A DNA stretch of 64,000 nucleotides, taken from positions 1 through 64,000 of the forward strand of contig JAQBEH010000024.1 in the NCBI GenBank assembly GCA_032124015.1, written 5' to 3'. This DNA comes from DASRJG01 sp032124015. Its GTDB lineage: Bacteria > Acidobacteriota > Polarisedimenticolia > Polarisedimenticolales > DASRJG01. Below are positions 40,906 through 50,920 of this stretch, one piece after another (position 1 is the first letter of the stretch; every line of letters begins with the position of its first letter). Both the position numbers and the translations under genes were made by a program. The notes beneath the pieces were generated by a model. It searched no databases and was not told the origin of the DNA. It was given only the letters and a program-made list of their open reading frames with translations.

Positions 40906-42495
40906 ATGAGTCGCAAGTCGAGTGTTCTGGCGCTTCTCGGCGTCGTCGCGATAAGTATCGTCTTCGGAATGATTCTGGGCGGACGTCTGAACGCGCCCGC
41001 GGTGATGCATGCCGCACCCGCTGTGGTGCCGACGGCTTTCCCGGCGGCGACGTCGGCGCCCGAGCGAACGGTTTCGCTCCCCGATTTTTCGGAGATCGCC
41101 TCGGACACCCTCCCCGCGGTCGTCGGTGTGCAGAACACGATGGTCGACAAGAGCGGCGACGCTGAAGCCGAAGGGGAAAATGAGAGTCCGGAGGATCCGC
41201 TATTTCGATTCTTCTTCGGCCCCGGGGGGCCGCAAACTCCGCGCGGCCATCCCCAAATCAACCCGCGGCGGCTCCGGCCGCAGCGGAGCGTCTCCTCTGG
41301 CTCCGGGTTCATCATCACGAGCGACGGCTACATCCTGACCAACAACCACGTGGTCGAAGGGGCGACGAAGCTGCAGGTGACGCTCGACACCGGGGAGAAG
41401 TTCGAGGCCGACGTCATCGGGACCGATCCGATGATCGATCTCGGGCTCATCAAGATCGACCCCAAAGGCAAGGAGCTTCCGACCCTCCCCCTTGGTGATT
41501 CCGACGCTCTCCGGATCGGGCAATGGGTGATGGCGATCGGAAACCCGTTCGAGCTCGAGCGCACCGTAACCGTTGGCGTCGTTTCCGGAAAGAAGCGGCA
41601 GGTCGGTATCGGCAACACGGTGCCCGGCCTCGCGAATTTCATCCAGACAGACGCTGCGATCAATTTCGGCAATTCCGGCGGACCTCTCATCGACGGCCAG
41701 GGGCGAGTCGTAGGGATCAGCACGGCGATTCAGCGCGGCGAGATGGCGGAGGGGATCGGCTTCGCGATTCCGATCAACGAAGCGCGCAAGGCTGCCGAAG
41801 AGCTTCGCGCCGTCGGATCGGTGAAGCGTGGCTATCTGGGCATCACCATGAACGGCACCGGTTTGAACGCCAGCGCCAGGGCGTATTACAAGCTCCCCGA
41901 CAATGACGGAGTGATCATCACGAGCGTGACCCCCGACGGTCCCGCCGCAGAGGCCGGCATCCGGAAGGACGACGTGATCCGCAAGATCGACGGCAACCCC
42001 GTGAAGGACAACCAGGATCTGCTCGGGATGATCGCTTCCCGCAAACCGGGTGAGACCGTCAAGCTCGATGTCTTGCGCGGCGGCGAAACCATGAAAATTG
42101 ACGTCACGCTCAGCACCCGACCCACGTTCGATCCAGAGGGGCCTGGCACCGAGCCGAGGTCGGACGATGACGCGCCGGAACCGACCACGAGCAGCGAGGG
42201 GCTCGGCATCAAGGTTCAAGCGATCCCGTCGCTTGCACGCAAGCAGCTCAACCTCGGCGCTGATGAGCCCGGGCTGATGATCATCTCGGTCGATCCTGAA
42301 TCCGATGCCGCGGAAGAGGGTTTGTCTCCGCGGCAGATCGTCACGTCGATCGACGACATCCCCCTCAGATCCGTCGCCGATTGGAACCGCATCGTGAAAG
42401 GCCTGAAGCCGGGCGAGTCGGTGAAAATCGACACCAATCTTGGTGACCGGACCCAGATCTTCTTCCTCACCGTCCCTCGGACGAATTCCAAGTAG
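40906..42495 (+). CDS. degP: HtrA/DegP-type periplasmic serine protease
   Basis: A 529-aa protease. An N-terminal hydrophobic segment (about 6-28) exports or anchors it. The trypsin-like domain has the catalytic His in LTNNHVV, Asp in DPMIDLGLIKI, and Ser in NFGNSGGPL. Two PDZ domains follow (about 300-390 and 430-529; GYLGITMNGTG and GLMIISVDPESDAAEEG). It degrades or refolds damaged envelope proteins. The ATG at 40906 was chosen for the CGGAGG site upstream. It probably shares the sigma-54 transcript with the lone receiver. Confidence 0.93.
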   Translation: MSRKSSVLALLGVVAISIVFGMILGGRLNAPAVMHAAPAVVPTAFPAATSAPERTVSLPDFSEIASDTLPAVVGVQNTMVDKSGDAEAEGENESPEDPLFRFFFGPGGPQTPRGHPQINPRRLRPQRSVSSGSGFIITSDGYILTNNHVVEGATKLQVTLDTGEKFEADVIGTDPMIDLGLIKIDPKGKELPTLPLGDSDALRIGQWVMAIGNPFELERTVTVGVVSGKKRQVGIGNTVPGLANFIQTDAAINFGNSGGPLIDGQGRVVGISTAIQRGEMAEGIGFAIPINEARKAAEELRAVGSVKRGYLGITMNGTGLNASARAYYKLPDNDGVIITSVTPDGPAAEAGIRKDDVIRKIDGNPVKDNQDLLGMIASRKPGETVKLDVLRGGETMKIDVTLSTRPTFDPEGPGTEPRSDDDAPEPTTSSEGLGIKVQAIPSLARKQLNLGADEPGLMIISVDPESDAAEEGLSPRQIVTSIDDIPLRSVADWNRIVKGLKPGESVKIDTNLGDRTQIFFLTVPRTNSK

Positions 42496-42511
42496 GTCGA
42501 AACCTCCCACT

Positions 42512-42550
42512 CGCGCCGCGCGATCCCGCAGGGGACGCGCGGCGTGTGTT
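42512..42550 (+). terminator. Rho-independent-like terminator after htrA
   Basis: A perfect 9-bp stem (CGCCGCGCG/CGCGCGGCG, extendable by a G-U and a C-G pair) with a 13-nt loop is followed by TGTGTTACTTT. It separates htrA from the next regulator gene. Confidence 0.55.
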
Positions 42551-42564
42551 ACTTTGCGGGCACC

Positions 42565-43956
42565 ATGGCGCCGAGCCGAAAACCGCTCGTTCTCGTCGTC
42601 GATGACGAGAGCGATATCCGATCGTCGCTCCGGATGATCCTCGAGTACGAGGGGTACGAGCTTTCCGAGGCGTCCTCCGGCGAAGAGGCCCTGAAGCGGC
42701 TCGACACCGAACGCCCCGATGTCGTCGTTCTCGACATCAAGATGCCGCGCATGGACGGGCTCGAGGTCCTGGCCCGGGTCAAGCAGTCGGATCCCGCGCT
42801 TCCCATCGTCGTCATCTCGGGGCATGGCACGATCGCGACCGCGGTCGAGGCGACGCGCCTGGGCGCTTTCGATTTCATGGAAAAGCCCCTCGAGCGCGAC
42901 CGCGTCCTTCTCGTCGTGCGCAACGCGATCGAGAGCGGTCGCCTCGAAAAAGAAAACCGCGACCTGAAACTCACGTTCGAGGAGCGTTTCAAGATGATCG
43001 GGGCTTCGGCCGCGATGAAAGCCGTTTCGGCCCAAATCGCGCTTGCGGCGCCGACGAAGGCCTCGGTGCTCGTCACCGGAGAATCGGGCACCGGCAAGGA
43101 GTTGGTTGCGCGGGCCATCCATCGAAACAGCTCGCGCGCGGGAAAGGCGTTCGTCAAGGTCAACTGCGCGGCGATCCCCGAGGAGCTCATCGAGTCCGAA
43201 CTGTTCGGTCACGACAAGGGCTCGTTCACGGGGGCTCTGAGAGACCAAGCCGGGAAATTCTCCCAGGCCGATGGTGGGACGATCTTCCTCGACGAGGTCG
43301 CGGACATGAGCTTGAGGGCGCAGTCGAAGGTCCTTCGGGCGCTGCAAGACGGCGAGATCGAGCCCGTGGGCGCCGCCAAGTCGTTTGTCGTCGATGTTCG
43401 GGTCATTGCGGCGACCAACAAGCGTCTCGAAGACGAAATCGCCCAGGGCCGCTTTCGCGAGGATCTGTTCTTCCGCCTGAACGTCGTGCCGATTCGCCTG
43501 CCGTCGCTACGGGAGCGTCGCGAGGACGTGGCCCCGCTCGCGACGTGGTTCGCGCAGTCGTTTTGTGCCGAAAATGGGCTCAAGCCAAAGGCGATCTCGA
43601 CGGACGCGATCGAGGCGCTCTCAAAGCTTCCCTGGCGAGGCAACGTCCGTGAGTTGAGAAACGCGGTCGAGCGCCTCGTGATCATGACGCCTGGAGGCAC
43701 CATTCACGCCAAGGACATCCCGGCGGGTTTGGGCTTGGCCCCCGCGGGGGACTCCGCGGCCACGGTGCCGCCCGCGGGATCAGGAGCGACCACGCTCCAA
43801 GATTTCAAGGATGCCGCCGAGCGCGCGTTCATCAAGGCCAAGCTCGAAGAGCACGACTGGAACATCGCGGCCACGGCGAAGGCGATCGACACGCCGAGGT
43901 CCAATCTGTACAAGAAGCTCGAGACGTACGGCATTCGCCGGGAAACGGACGGCTAG
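42565..43956 (+). CDS. Sigma-54-dependent response regulator (NtrX-like)
   Basis: A 463-aa activator. The receiver has VVDDESDIRSSL, Asp in VVVLDIKMPRMDG, and Lys in FMEKPL. The AAA+ domain has Walker A GESGTGKE, GSFTGA, Walker B GTIFLDEVADM, and ATNKRLEDEI. The C-terminal Fis-like helix (NIAATAKAIDTPRSNLYKKLETYGI) resembles NtrX. No cognate kinase is adjacent. The thiolase gene starts 1 nt after its stop, so the regulator heads the beta-oxidation operon. Confidence 0.93.
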   Translation: MAPSRKPLVLVVDDESDIRSSLRMILEYEGYELSEASSGEEALKRLDTERPDVVVLDIKMPRMDGLEVLARVKQSDPALPIVVISGHGTIATAVEATRLGAFDFMEKPLERDRVLLVVRNAIESGRLEKENRDLKLTFEERFKMIGASAAMKAVSAQIALAAPTKASVLVTGESGTGKELVARAIHRNSSRAGKAFVKVNCAAIPEELIESELFGHDKGSFTGALRDQAGKFSQADGGTIFLDEVADMSLRAQSKVLRALQDGEIEPVGAAKSFVVDVRVIAATNKRLEDEIAQGRFREDLFFRLNVVPIRLPSLRERREDVAPLATWFAQSFCAENGLKPKAISTDAIEALSKLPWRGNVRELRNAVERLVIMTPGGTIHAKDIPAGLGLAPAGDSAATVPPAGSGATTLQDFKDAAERAFIKAKLEEHDWNIAATAKAIDTPRSNLYKKLETYGIRRETDG

Positions 43957-43957
43957 C

Positions 43958-45253
<1,296 letters not shown>

Positions 45254-45257
45254 CCGG

Positions 45258-47384
45258 ATGAACGATGCTGCCGGCATGAATCACTGGATCGATCCGAACG
45301 GGATCATCCACGTCGTCTTCGATCGGCAAGACGACAAGGTTAACCTGCTCACGCCCGACCTTCTTTCGGATCTCGGAGAGTTGCTCGAATCCGTCCGCGA
45401 CCGCGAAGACGTGCGCGGGCTGCTCTTCAAGAGCGCCAAGGCGGGGAACTTCATCGCCGGGATGGACATCGAAGTCATCGCCTCGTTCACCGACGCCTTC
45501 AAAGCCGCGGAAGGGGCCCGGTTCGGACAAGTCGTTTTCCAAAAAATCGCCGAGCTACCGGTCCCGTCTGCGTGCGCCATCAACGGCGTCTGTTTCGGCG
45601 GCGGTACGGAACTCGCGCTCGCCTGCACCGTGCGGGTCGCCGCCGATTCGAAGGCGGTCAAGATCGGACTTCCCGAGACGCAACTGGGGATCATCCCCGG
45701 TTTCGGCGGCACGCAGCGGCTGCCTCGCTTGGTGGGGCTCGTGCCCTCGCTCGATCTGATCCTGTCGGGCCGCAGTCTGGACGCCAAGCGCGCGCAGAGA
45801 ATGGGGCTCGTCGATCTCGTCGTTCCCGAGGGGTACCTCGAGCGCGAGACGATCAAGCTGATGTTGAAGGCCGCCGCGGGCCTGAAACGCCGCCGATCTC
45901 CGACCGCGCTTCTTGTCGAGATCACGCCGCCACTTCGCCGCTTCGTCATCGGCAAGGCGCGGAAGGCCGCGGAGGCCAAGGCAAGTTCCGAGAGCTATCC
46001 GGCTCCGTTCCGCGCGCTCGAGGCGATCGAAGCGGCGTTCTCCATGCCGATGTCCCAAGGGCTCGATCTCGAAGCGCGCATCGTCGGCGAGCTGGTGCCG
46101 ACGCGGACGGCGAAGAACCTGATGTGGCTCTTCAAGAGCCAATCGGCGCTCAAGAAAGACCCCGGAGGCATCGTCGCCCTTCCTCGAAAGGTGCGCCGCG
46201 CGGCCGTGCTGGGGGCCGGGATCATGGGAGGGGGAATCGCTCAGCTGATTGCCGACCGGGGGATTCCCGTTCGCCTCAGGGATCTTCGGGGGGACGCCCT
46301 GCTCGCGGCCATGCGGCAGGCGTCCAAGGTCTGGCGCGAACAGGTGGAGCGCAGGCGCCTCTCGTCGCGTGAAATGCGCCAGAGGCTCGGCTTCATTTCG
46401 CCGACGCTCGACGAGACCGGACTGTCGAAGGTCGACATCGTTCTCGAGGCCGTGGTCGAGAATCTCGAAGTGAAGCAGAAGGTGTTGGCCTCCATGGAAG
46501 AGCGGATCGGAGCGCGCGCCGTGTTCGCTTCCAACACGTCGACGATCCCGATTTCGGACATCGCCGCGCGCGCGGTCCGTCCCGAACGCGTCGTCGGAAT
46601 GCACTTTTTCAACCCCGTGCACCGCATGCCTCTCGTCGAGGTGATCGCCGGGCAGCGCAGCTCGCCGGAGGCCGTGTCCACCGTCCACGCTCTTGCGCTC
46701 GAGCTCGGGAAGGTTCCGGTCGTCGTTCGCGACTCTCCGGGCTTTCTCGTCAATCGCATCCTGATGCTCTACTTCAACGAAGCTCTGCGTTTTCTGGCCG
46801 AGGGCGTCGCGATCGAAGAGGCCGACCGCTCGATGCAGGCCTTCGGAATGCCGATGGGCCCCTTCGCGTTGATGGACGAGATCGGGCTCGACACCGGGCA
46901 GCACGCGGCCGTGGTACTCGAGGGGGCGTTCGGCAAGCGCATTGGGGCGGCGACACCCATCCTCCAGGCGATCGTCGCCGGCGGCCGCCTCGGCAAGAAG
47001 AACGGGAGAGGCTTCTACCACTACAAAAACGGCAGGAGAAGTCGTCCCGATCCGGCGGTCCCGAAGCTCGCAGGCGTGGCGCCGGCGCTGCAGCTCCCGG
47101 TCGAGACGCTGCAAGAGCGCATGGTCCTGGTGATGGTCAACGAGGCCGCGATTTGCCTCGAGGACGGTGTCGTGCGCGAGCCGCGCGACGTGGACGTGGC
47201 GATGGTCTACGGAACCGGATTTCCTCCCTACCGCGGGGGGCTCCTGCGCTACGCCGATTCCATCGGACCCGCCGTCCTCGTGGATCGTCTTTCGAGGCTG
47301 GCCGACGCCCACGGCGAGCGGTTCCGCCCCGCGGGCCTCCTCCGCGACATGGTTCGCGAGGAACGCCGCTTCTATTCGGCCTGA
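45258..47384 (+). CDS. fadJ: Fatty-acid oxidation complex alpha subunit (enoyl-CoA hydratase/3-hydroxyacyl-CoA dehydrogenase)
   Basis: A 708-aa bifunctional protein. The N-terminal crotonase domain (1-260) has NFIAGMDIEVI, CFGGGTELALAC, and GIIPGFGGTQRLPRLVG. The dehydrogenase domain has the NAD motif VLGAGIMGGGIA, SNTSTIPIS, HFFNPVHRMPLVEVI, and a C-terminal domain with GTGFPPYRGG. It acts with the thiolase encoded 4 nt upstream. The ATG at 45258 follows AGGAG. No acyl-CoA dehydrogenase or acyl-CoA synthetase is adjacent. Confidence 0.95.
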   Translation: MNDAAGMNHWIDPNGIIHVVFDRQDDKVNLLTPDLLSDLGELLESVRDREDVRGLLFKSAKAGNFIAGMDIEVIASFTDAFKAAEGARFGQVVFQKIAELPVPSACAINGVCFGGGTELALACTVRVAADSKAVKIGLPETQLGIIPGFGGTQRLPRLVGLVPSLDLILSGRSLDAKRAQRMGLVDLVVPEGYLERETIKLMLKAAAGLKRRRSPTALLVEITPPLRRFVIGKARKAAEAKASSESYPAPFRALEAIEAAFSMPMSQGLDLEARIVGELVPTRTAKNLMWLFKSQSALKKDPGGIVALPRKVRRAAVLGAGIMGGGIAQLIADRGIPVRLRDLRGDALLAAMRQASKVWREQVERRRLSSREMRQRLGFISPTLDETGLSKVDIVLEAVVENLEVKQKVLASMEERIGARAVFASNTSTIPISDIAARAVRPERVVGMHFFNPVHRMPLVEVIAGQRSSPEAVSTVHALALELGKVPVVVRDSPGFLVNRILMLYFNEALRFLAEGVAIEEADRSMQAFGMPMGPFALMDEIGLDTGQHAAVVLEGAFGKRIGAATPILQAIVAGGRLGKKNGRGFYHYKNGRRSRPDPAVPKLAGVAPALQLPVETLQERMVLVMVNEAAICLEDGVVREPRDVDVAMVYGTGFPPYRGGLLRYADSIGPAVLVDRLSRLADAHGERFRPAGLLRDMVREERRFYSA

Positions 47385-47401
47385 ACCACGCTCGGCCCCG
47401 C

Positions 47402-47427
47402 CCTGGGATAGAATCTTGGATCCCAGG
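47402..47427 (+). terminator. Hairpin overlapping a TAGAAT box after fadJ
   Basis: CCTGGGAT and ATCCCAGG form a perfect 8-bp stem with a 10-nt loop, followed by TTTCCCT; it is a terminator candidate. The same segment contains TAGAAT (47409-47414), a possible -10 for the downstream metallopeptidase gene. Confidence 0.45.
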
Positions 47428-47457
47428 TTTCCCTAACCGCTCCCCAGGGGGTTCGTC

Positions 47458-50244
47458 ATGCCGCAGCGATTCGTCCGCCGTCTGATCAAGCTCTCCGTCA
47501 CCGCCTTCGCTCTGGCCGCAGTGCTCGCGATTCTGGCGGCGCCTCTGGCCCGCGCGGCCGACGACACCGTGCCCTACCTCGATCGGGAGGCGATTGAAGG
47601 CCTGCTCAAGCAGAAGATCTCCGAGCTCGCGAACGAAAAAGACGAGGATGGAGTCCCATTCAAGCTGGGACGGTATTCGAAGTCATTCAAGAAGGTCGAT
47701 GCCTCGACCTATCTCGTCTCGTTTCACCAGGCCACGATCGAGAAAATGACTCAAGAACCGACCGATCAGGTCAAGACGGAACGCTACGAGCTCACGGTTA
47801 GCAAGGGAAACGACGGGAAGTGGGCCATCACAAAGCAGGAGCTCAAAGACACGTTTGTCGGCCTCTATCGCGGCTACATCGGAGGGGAGTGGATCTACAA
47901 GTTCAACGCGCTCAAGTTCGAGAAGGAAGGCCTGAAGGTCTCCGCCGGCAACGGCTGGGCCTACGGAGCCCGCCGCCTGGGGGAACCCACCGGATTCGCC
48001 GTCTTCGCGGACGATCTCAAGTTCGACTACACCCCGCCCACAGACACCGCCGAGACAAGTCATTACTCGGCGCTGATCAAGAAGATCGCCAAAGACCACC
48101 CCAATGATCTCGTCTTTGCGCCCGAGAGGCTCGCCATCCGGTGCGACGCGAAGACATGCGCCGAATTCATGACGTCCGTCTTCTCCGGCCTCGAGAAGGT
48201 CGGCGATCAGGAGGGGGGCGGCTCCGGCAATGCATCGGCCACCGGCGCCCAGGCGCGCATGCTCAAGCGGCTGAAAGAGGTCACGGACGAGGACAAGAAG
48301 GACCGCCGAGATAATCCGGTCGCCGGATTCTCCCGCGTGGACGACCCGGACAACCGTTACTGGATGTTCAGCTTCAAACGGGACGGCGCGAAGGAGCACT
48401 ACGCAAGCCTCACGTACGACAACCTCGAACCCTGGCAGATGTCCTACTCCGCCACGGACTTCGGGCCGATCTTCGCCTACTACAGCGAAGACACTCGCAA
48501 CAAGGGCATCGATCCTCTGCTTCTCGAGGAACGCGGCGACCAGGAGGCTCGCGACTACGATCTGATCGGCCTCAAGGGTACGGTCGATCTGAGATTGGAT
48601 GATCCCGCCGCCTACTCGGGTGACATCAGTTTCAAGATCAAGATCAAGCGGGAGCTCAGAACGGTTCCTTTCTTCATCGCCCGCGTGAGGTTTCCAGGCG
48701 AGTCTGAAGCCCAGAAGAACCCGAAGCTATTCATCAACTCGGTCCAGGATGGCGACGGCAATGAACTGACGTGGACCCGATTCAGCTCGTTCGGAGGGCT
48801 CGCGGTGCTGCCGAAAACCGCGAACGCCGGCGATGTCATCACCCTCCGGGTCGACTTCCTCAACTACGATGCGATCTATTCGTTGAACCCCTACTTCTTC
48901 GGTCTTTCGCGGGGCGGGTGGCTGCCGTTCGTGCGCTTCGGCGATTTCATCGACGAGTTCGATTTGACGACCCGCCTGCCCGAAAAATACGAAATCCTGG
49001 GCGTGGGCAAGAAGGAATCAGAGACCATCGAGGATGGCATCCGAGTCACCCGCTGGACGTCTCCAAGCCCGGTGACGTTCCCAACGGTTATTTTCGGCGA
49101 CTACCTCAGCGACGACGCCGGGAAGTACCAGGCGACCAAGATGGACGGTACGGTCATTCCCGTCCGTGTCTACGTCGACAAGGGAAGCACGGCCGCGCTG
49201 GCGGACGCTGCAGGCGCGGCCGGAGGTGCGCGTGACATTCGCTCTTCGCAGTTGCGGGCCATCGCAACCCAGGCGTCGGTGGCGTTGAACCTCTACAAAG
49301 AGACCTACGGGGTCGACTACCCGTTCGCCAAGCTCGATCTCGTCGCCGATCCGCTCGGAAGTTTTTACGGGCAAGCTCCGGCATCGCTCATCTACCTCGG
49401 CTTCGGGGTCTTCCGGGGCGAGGGAACAGTGGCGATGGACTTCGGAGGGGGCGCGAGTATCTCGAAGTTCAACAAGGACGTCGTCGCGCACGAGGTCGGA
49501 CACCAGTGGTGGGGCGGCCTGGTGACGAACGCCAACTTCCGAAACTACTGGTTCGTCGAAACGATGGCCGAGGTGTCGTCCGCGATCTACGTCGAGGAGA
49601 CTCAAGGCAAGAAAAGTTACCTCGAAAAGGTTGAAGGTTGGCGCAAGGTCATCCTGGACAACGATCCGCTCTCGAGCGTCCAGAACGGCTACACGACCTG
49701 GGCCGGGGACGGATTCCGCGCATCGGTTGCGAACATCTACAACAAGGGTCCGTATGCCTTTCACGTCTTCCGGTCCACCTTCGGCGATGCGAAATTCAAA
49801 GAGCTGCTGAAAGCGCTCGCGCAGGAGCTGCAACACCAAGAAATCGTCACCCGCCAGATGCAGGACGTGATGGAGAGAGTCGTCGGCGGAAACATGAACT
49901 GGTTTTTCGATCAGTGGATCCGCGGCGTCGGCATTCCCCAGTACGCGATCTTCTGGAAGAAGCGACAGAACGAACAGGGCAAATGGATTGTCGAAGGATC
50001 GATCAAGCAGCGCGTGGTCATGGGCGACGAGAAGATCGAGCTGAAGGGCGTTTACTATCGCGGCGTTGCGCCGTTGACGTTTATCGACTTGGACGGCAAA
50101 GAAGTGAAATCTGCGAGACCCATGCTGGTCCAGGGCGCCGAAACGCCGTTCAAGCTCATCGTCGCCGATGAGCCCGAGCAGGTTTACTTCAACAAAGACG
50201 GCGAGATTCTTGCCGAGGATTTGCTGATCAATCAGAGTTGGTAG
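47458..50244 (+). CDS. Secreted M1-like metallopeptidase
   Basis: A 928-aa exported protein. The signal peptide (about 1-35) ends LAAPLARAAD. The gluzincin active site is HEVGHQWWG (about 680-688), with the downstream Glu in WFVETMAEVSS. The M1 exopeptidase motif GxMEN is missing; the equivalent region reads GSFYGQAPASLIYLG, so aminopeptidase activity is doubtful and an endopeptidase or scaffold role is possible. The first 250 residues are unlike M1 enzymes and I do not recognise them. The ATG follows CCAGGGGG. ftsE begins 7 nt after the stop, so the genes may be co-transcribed. Confidence 0.8.
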   Translation: MPQRFVRRLIKLSVTAFALAAVLAILAAPLARAADDTVPYLDREAIEGLLKQKISELANEKDEDGVPFKLGRYSKSFKKVDASTYLVSFHQATIEKMTQEPTDQVKTERYELTVSKGNDGKWAITKQELKDTFVGLYRGYIGGEWIYKFNALKFEKEGLKVSAGNGWAYGARRLGEPTGFAVFADDLKFDYTPPTDTAETSHYSALIKKIAKDHPNDLVFAPERLAIRCDAKTCAEFMTSVFSGLEKVGDQEGGGSGNASATGAQARMLKRLKEVTDEDKKDRRDNPVAGFSRVDDPDNRYWMFSFKRDGAKEHYASLTYDNLEPWQMSYSATDFGPIFAYYSEDTRNKGIDPLLLEERGDQEARDYDLIGLKGTVDLRLDDPAAYSGDISFKIKIKRELRTVPFFIARVRFPGESEAQKNPKLFINSVQDGDGNELTWTRFSSFGGLAVLPKTANAGDVITLRVDFLNYDAIYSLNPYFFGLSRGGWLPFVRFGDFIDEFDLTTRLPEKYEILGVGKKESETIEDGIRVTRWTSPSPVTFPTVIFGDYLSDDAGKYQATKMDGTVIPVRVYVDKGSTAALADAAGAAGGARDIRSSQLRAIATQASVALNLYKETYGVDYPFAKLDLVADPLGSFYGQAPASLIYLGFGVFRGEGTVAMDFGGGASISKFNKDVVAHEVGHQWWGGLVTNANFRNYWFVETMAEVSSAIYVEETQGKKSYLEKVEGWRKVILDNDPLSSVQNGYTTWAGDGFRASVANIYNKGPYAFHVFRSTFGDAKFKELLKALAQELQHQEIVTRQMQDVMERVVGGNMNWFFDQWIRGVGIPQYAIFWKKRQNEQGKWIVEGSIKQRVVMGDEKIELKGVYYRGVAPLTFIDLDGKEVKSARPMLVQGAETPFKLIVADEPEQVYFNKDGEILAEDLLINQSW

Positions 50245-50251
50245 GCCGGCC

Positions 50252-50920
50252 CTGATCAAGATCTACCATCTGACCAAGAGCTACGCCGAGGGCGCCACCG
50301 CGCTCAAGGACGTCAGCTTCGAGGTCAGCCGCGGGGAGTTCGTCTTCATCACCGGGCCCTCCGGAGCCGGGAAGTCGACTCTCCTCCGCCTCATGCTGCG
50401 CCGGGAGCTTCCCACGCAAGGGCAGCTTATCGTGAACGGCCGCAACGTCGTGTCGCTGCCGCCGTGGAAGATCCCCGAGCTGAGGAGGTCGATCGGCGTC
50501 GTGTTCCAGGACTTCAAGCTGATTCGGCGCAAGTCCGCGCTTGAAAACGTCGCGTACGTCCTCAACGTCGCCGGTGTCCCGCGCGGGGAGCAGAAACGTC
50601 GCTCCTACCTCGCGCTCAAGGGCGTCGGCCTCCAGCACCGCTTGAACGTCACGCCGGACGTCTTGTCCGGCGGCGAGCAACAACGCGTCGCCATCGCGCG
50701 CGCCGTCGTCAACGAGCCCGAGTTGCTCCTCGCGGATGAGCCGACCGGGAATCTCGATCCGGATCTCGCCGTGGAGATCATGCGGCTCTTCCGCGAGATC
50801 AACGCGCGCGGGACGACCGTCGTGGTCGCCACGCATGATCGCGACCTCATCCGTCGCATGCAGCGACGCACGATCGTGCTCGAGCACGGCAGGCTGAGCG
50901 ACTCGTCGGTTTCCGCGTGA
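50252..50920 (+). CDS. ftsE: Cell division ATPase FtsE (CTG start)
   Basis: A 222-aa ABC ATPase that with FtsX activates septal peptidoglycan hydrolases. Walker A is GPSGAGKST, the signature LSGGEQQRV, Walker B LLLADEPTGNLDP, and the switch His VVATHD. The family N-terminus (IKIYHLTKSY, normally after M) is fully coded, but the only codon available at the Met position is CTG at 50252. The in-frame stop at 50225-50227 and absence of ATG, GTG or TTG upstream of 50390 leave no ordinary start. AGG lies 6 nt before the CTG. A start at the ATG 50393 would remove Walker A. CTG initiation, or a sequencing error, must be assumed. Confidence 0.9.
   Translation: MIKIYHLTKSYAEGATALKDVSFEVSRGEFVFITGPSGAGKSTLLRLMLRRELPTQGQLIVNGRNVVSLPPWKIPELRRSIGVVFQDFKLIRRKSALENVAYVLNVAGVPRGEQKRRSYLALKGVGLQHRLNVTPDVLSGGEQQRVAIARAVVNEPELLLADEPTGNLDPDLAVEIMRLFREINARGTTVVVATHDRDLIRRMQRRTIVLEHGRLSDSSVSA

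Noticed and set aside
45555..47312. Minus-strand 585-codon ORF opposite fadJ
   Set aside because: Antisense of a two-domain enzyme with intact motifs; low-complexity Arg/His-rich translation.
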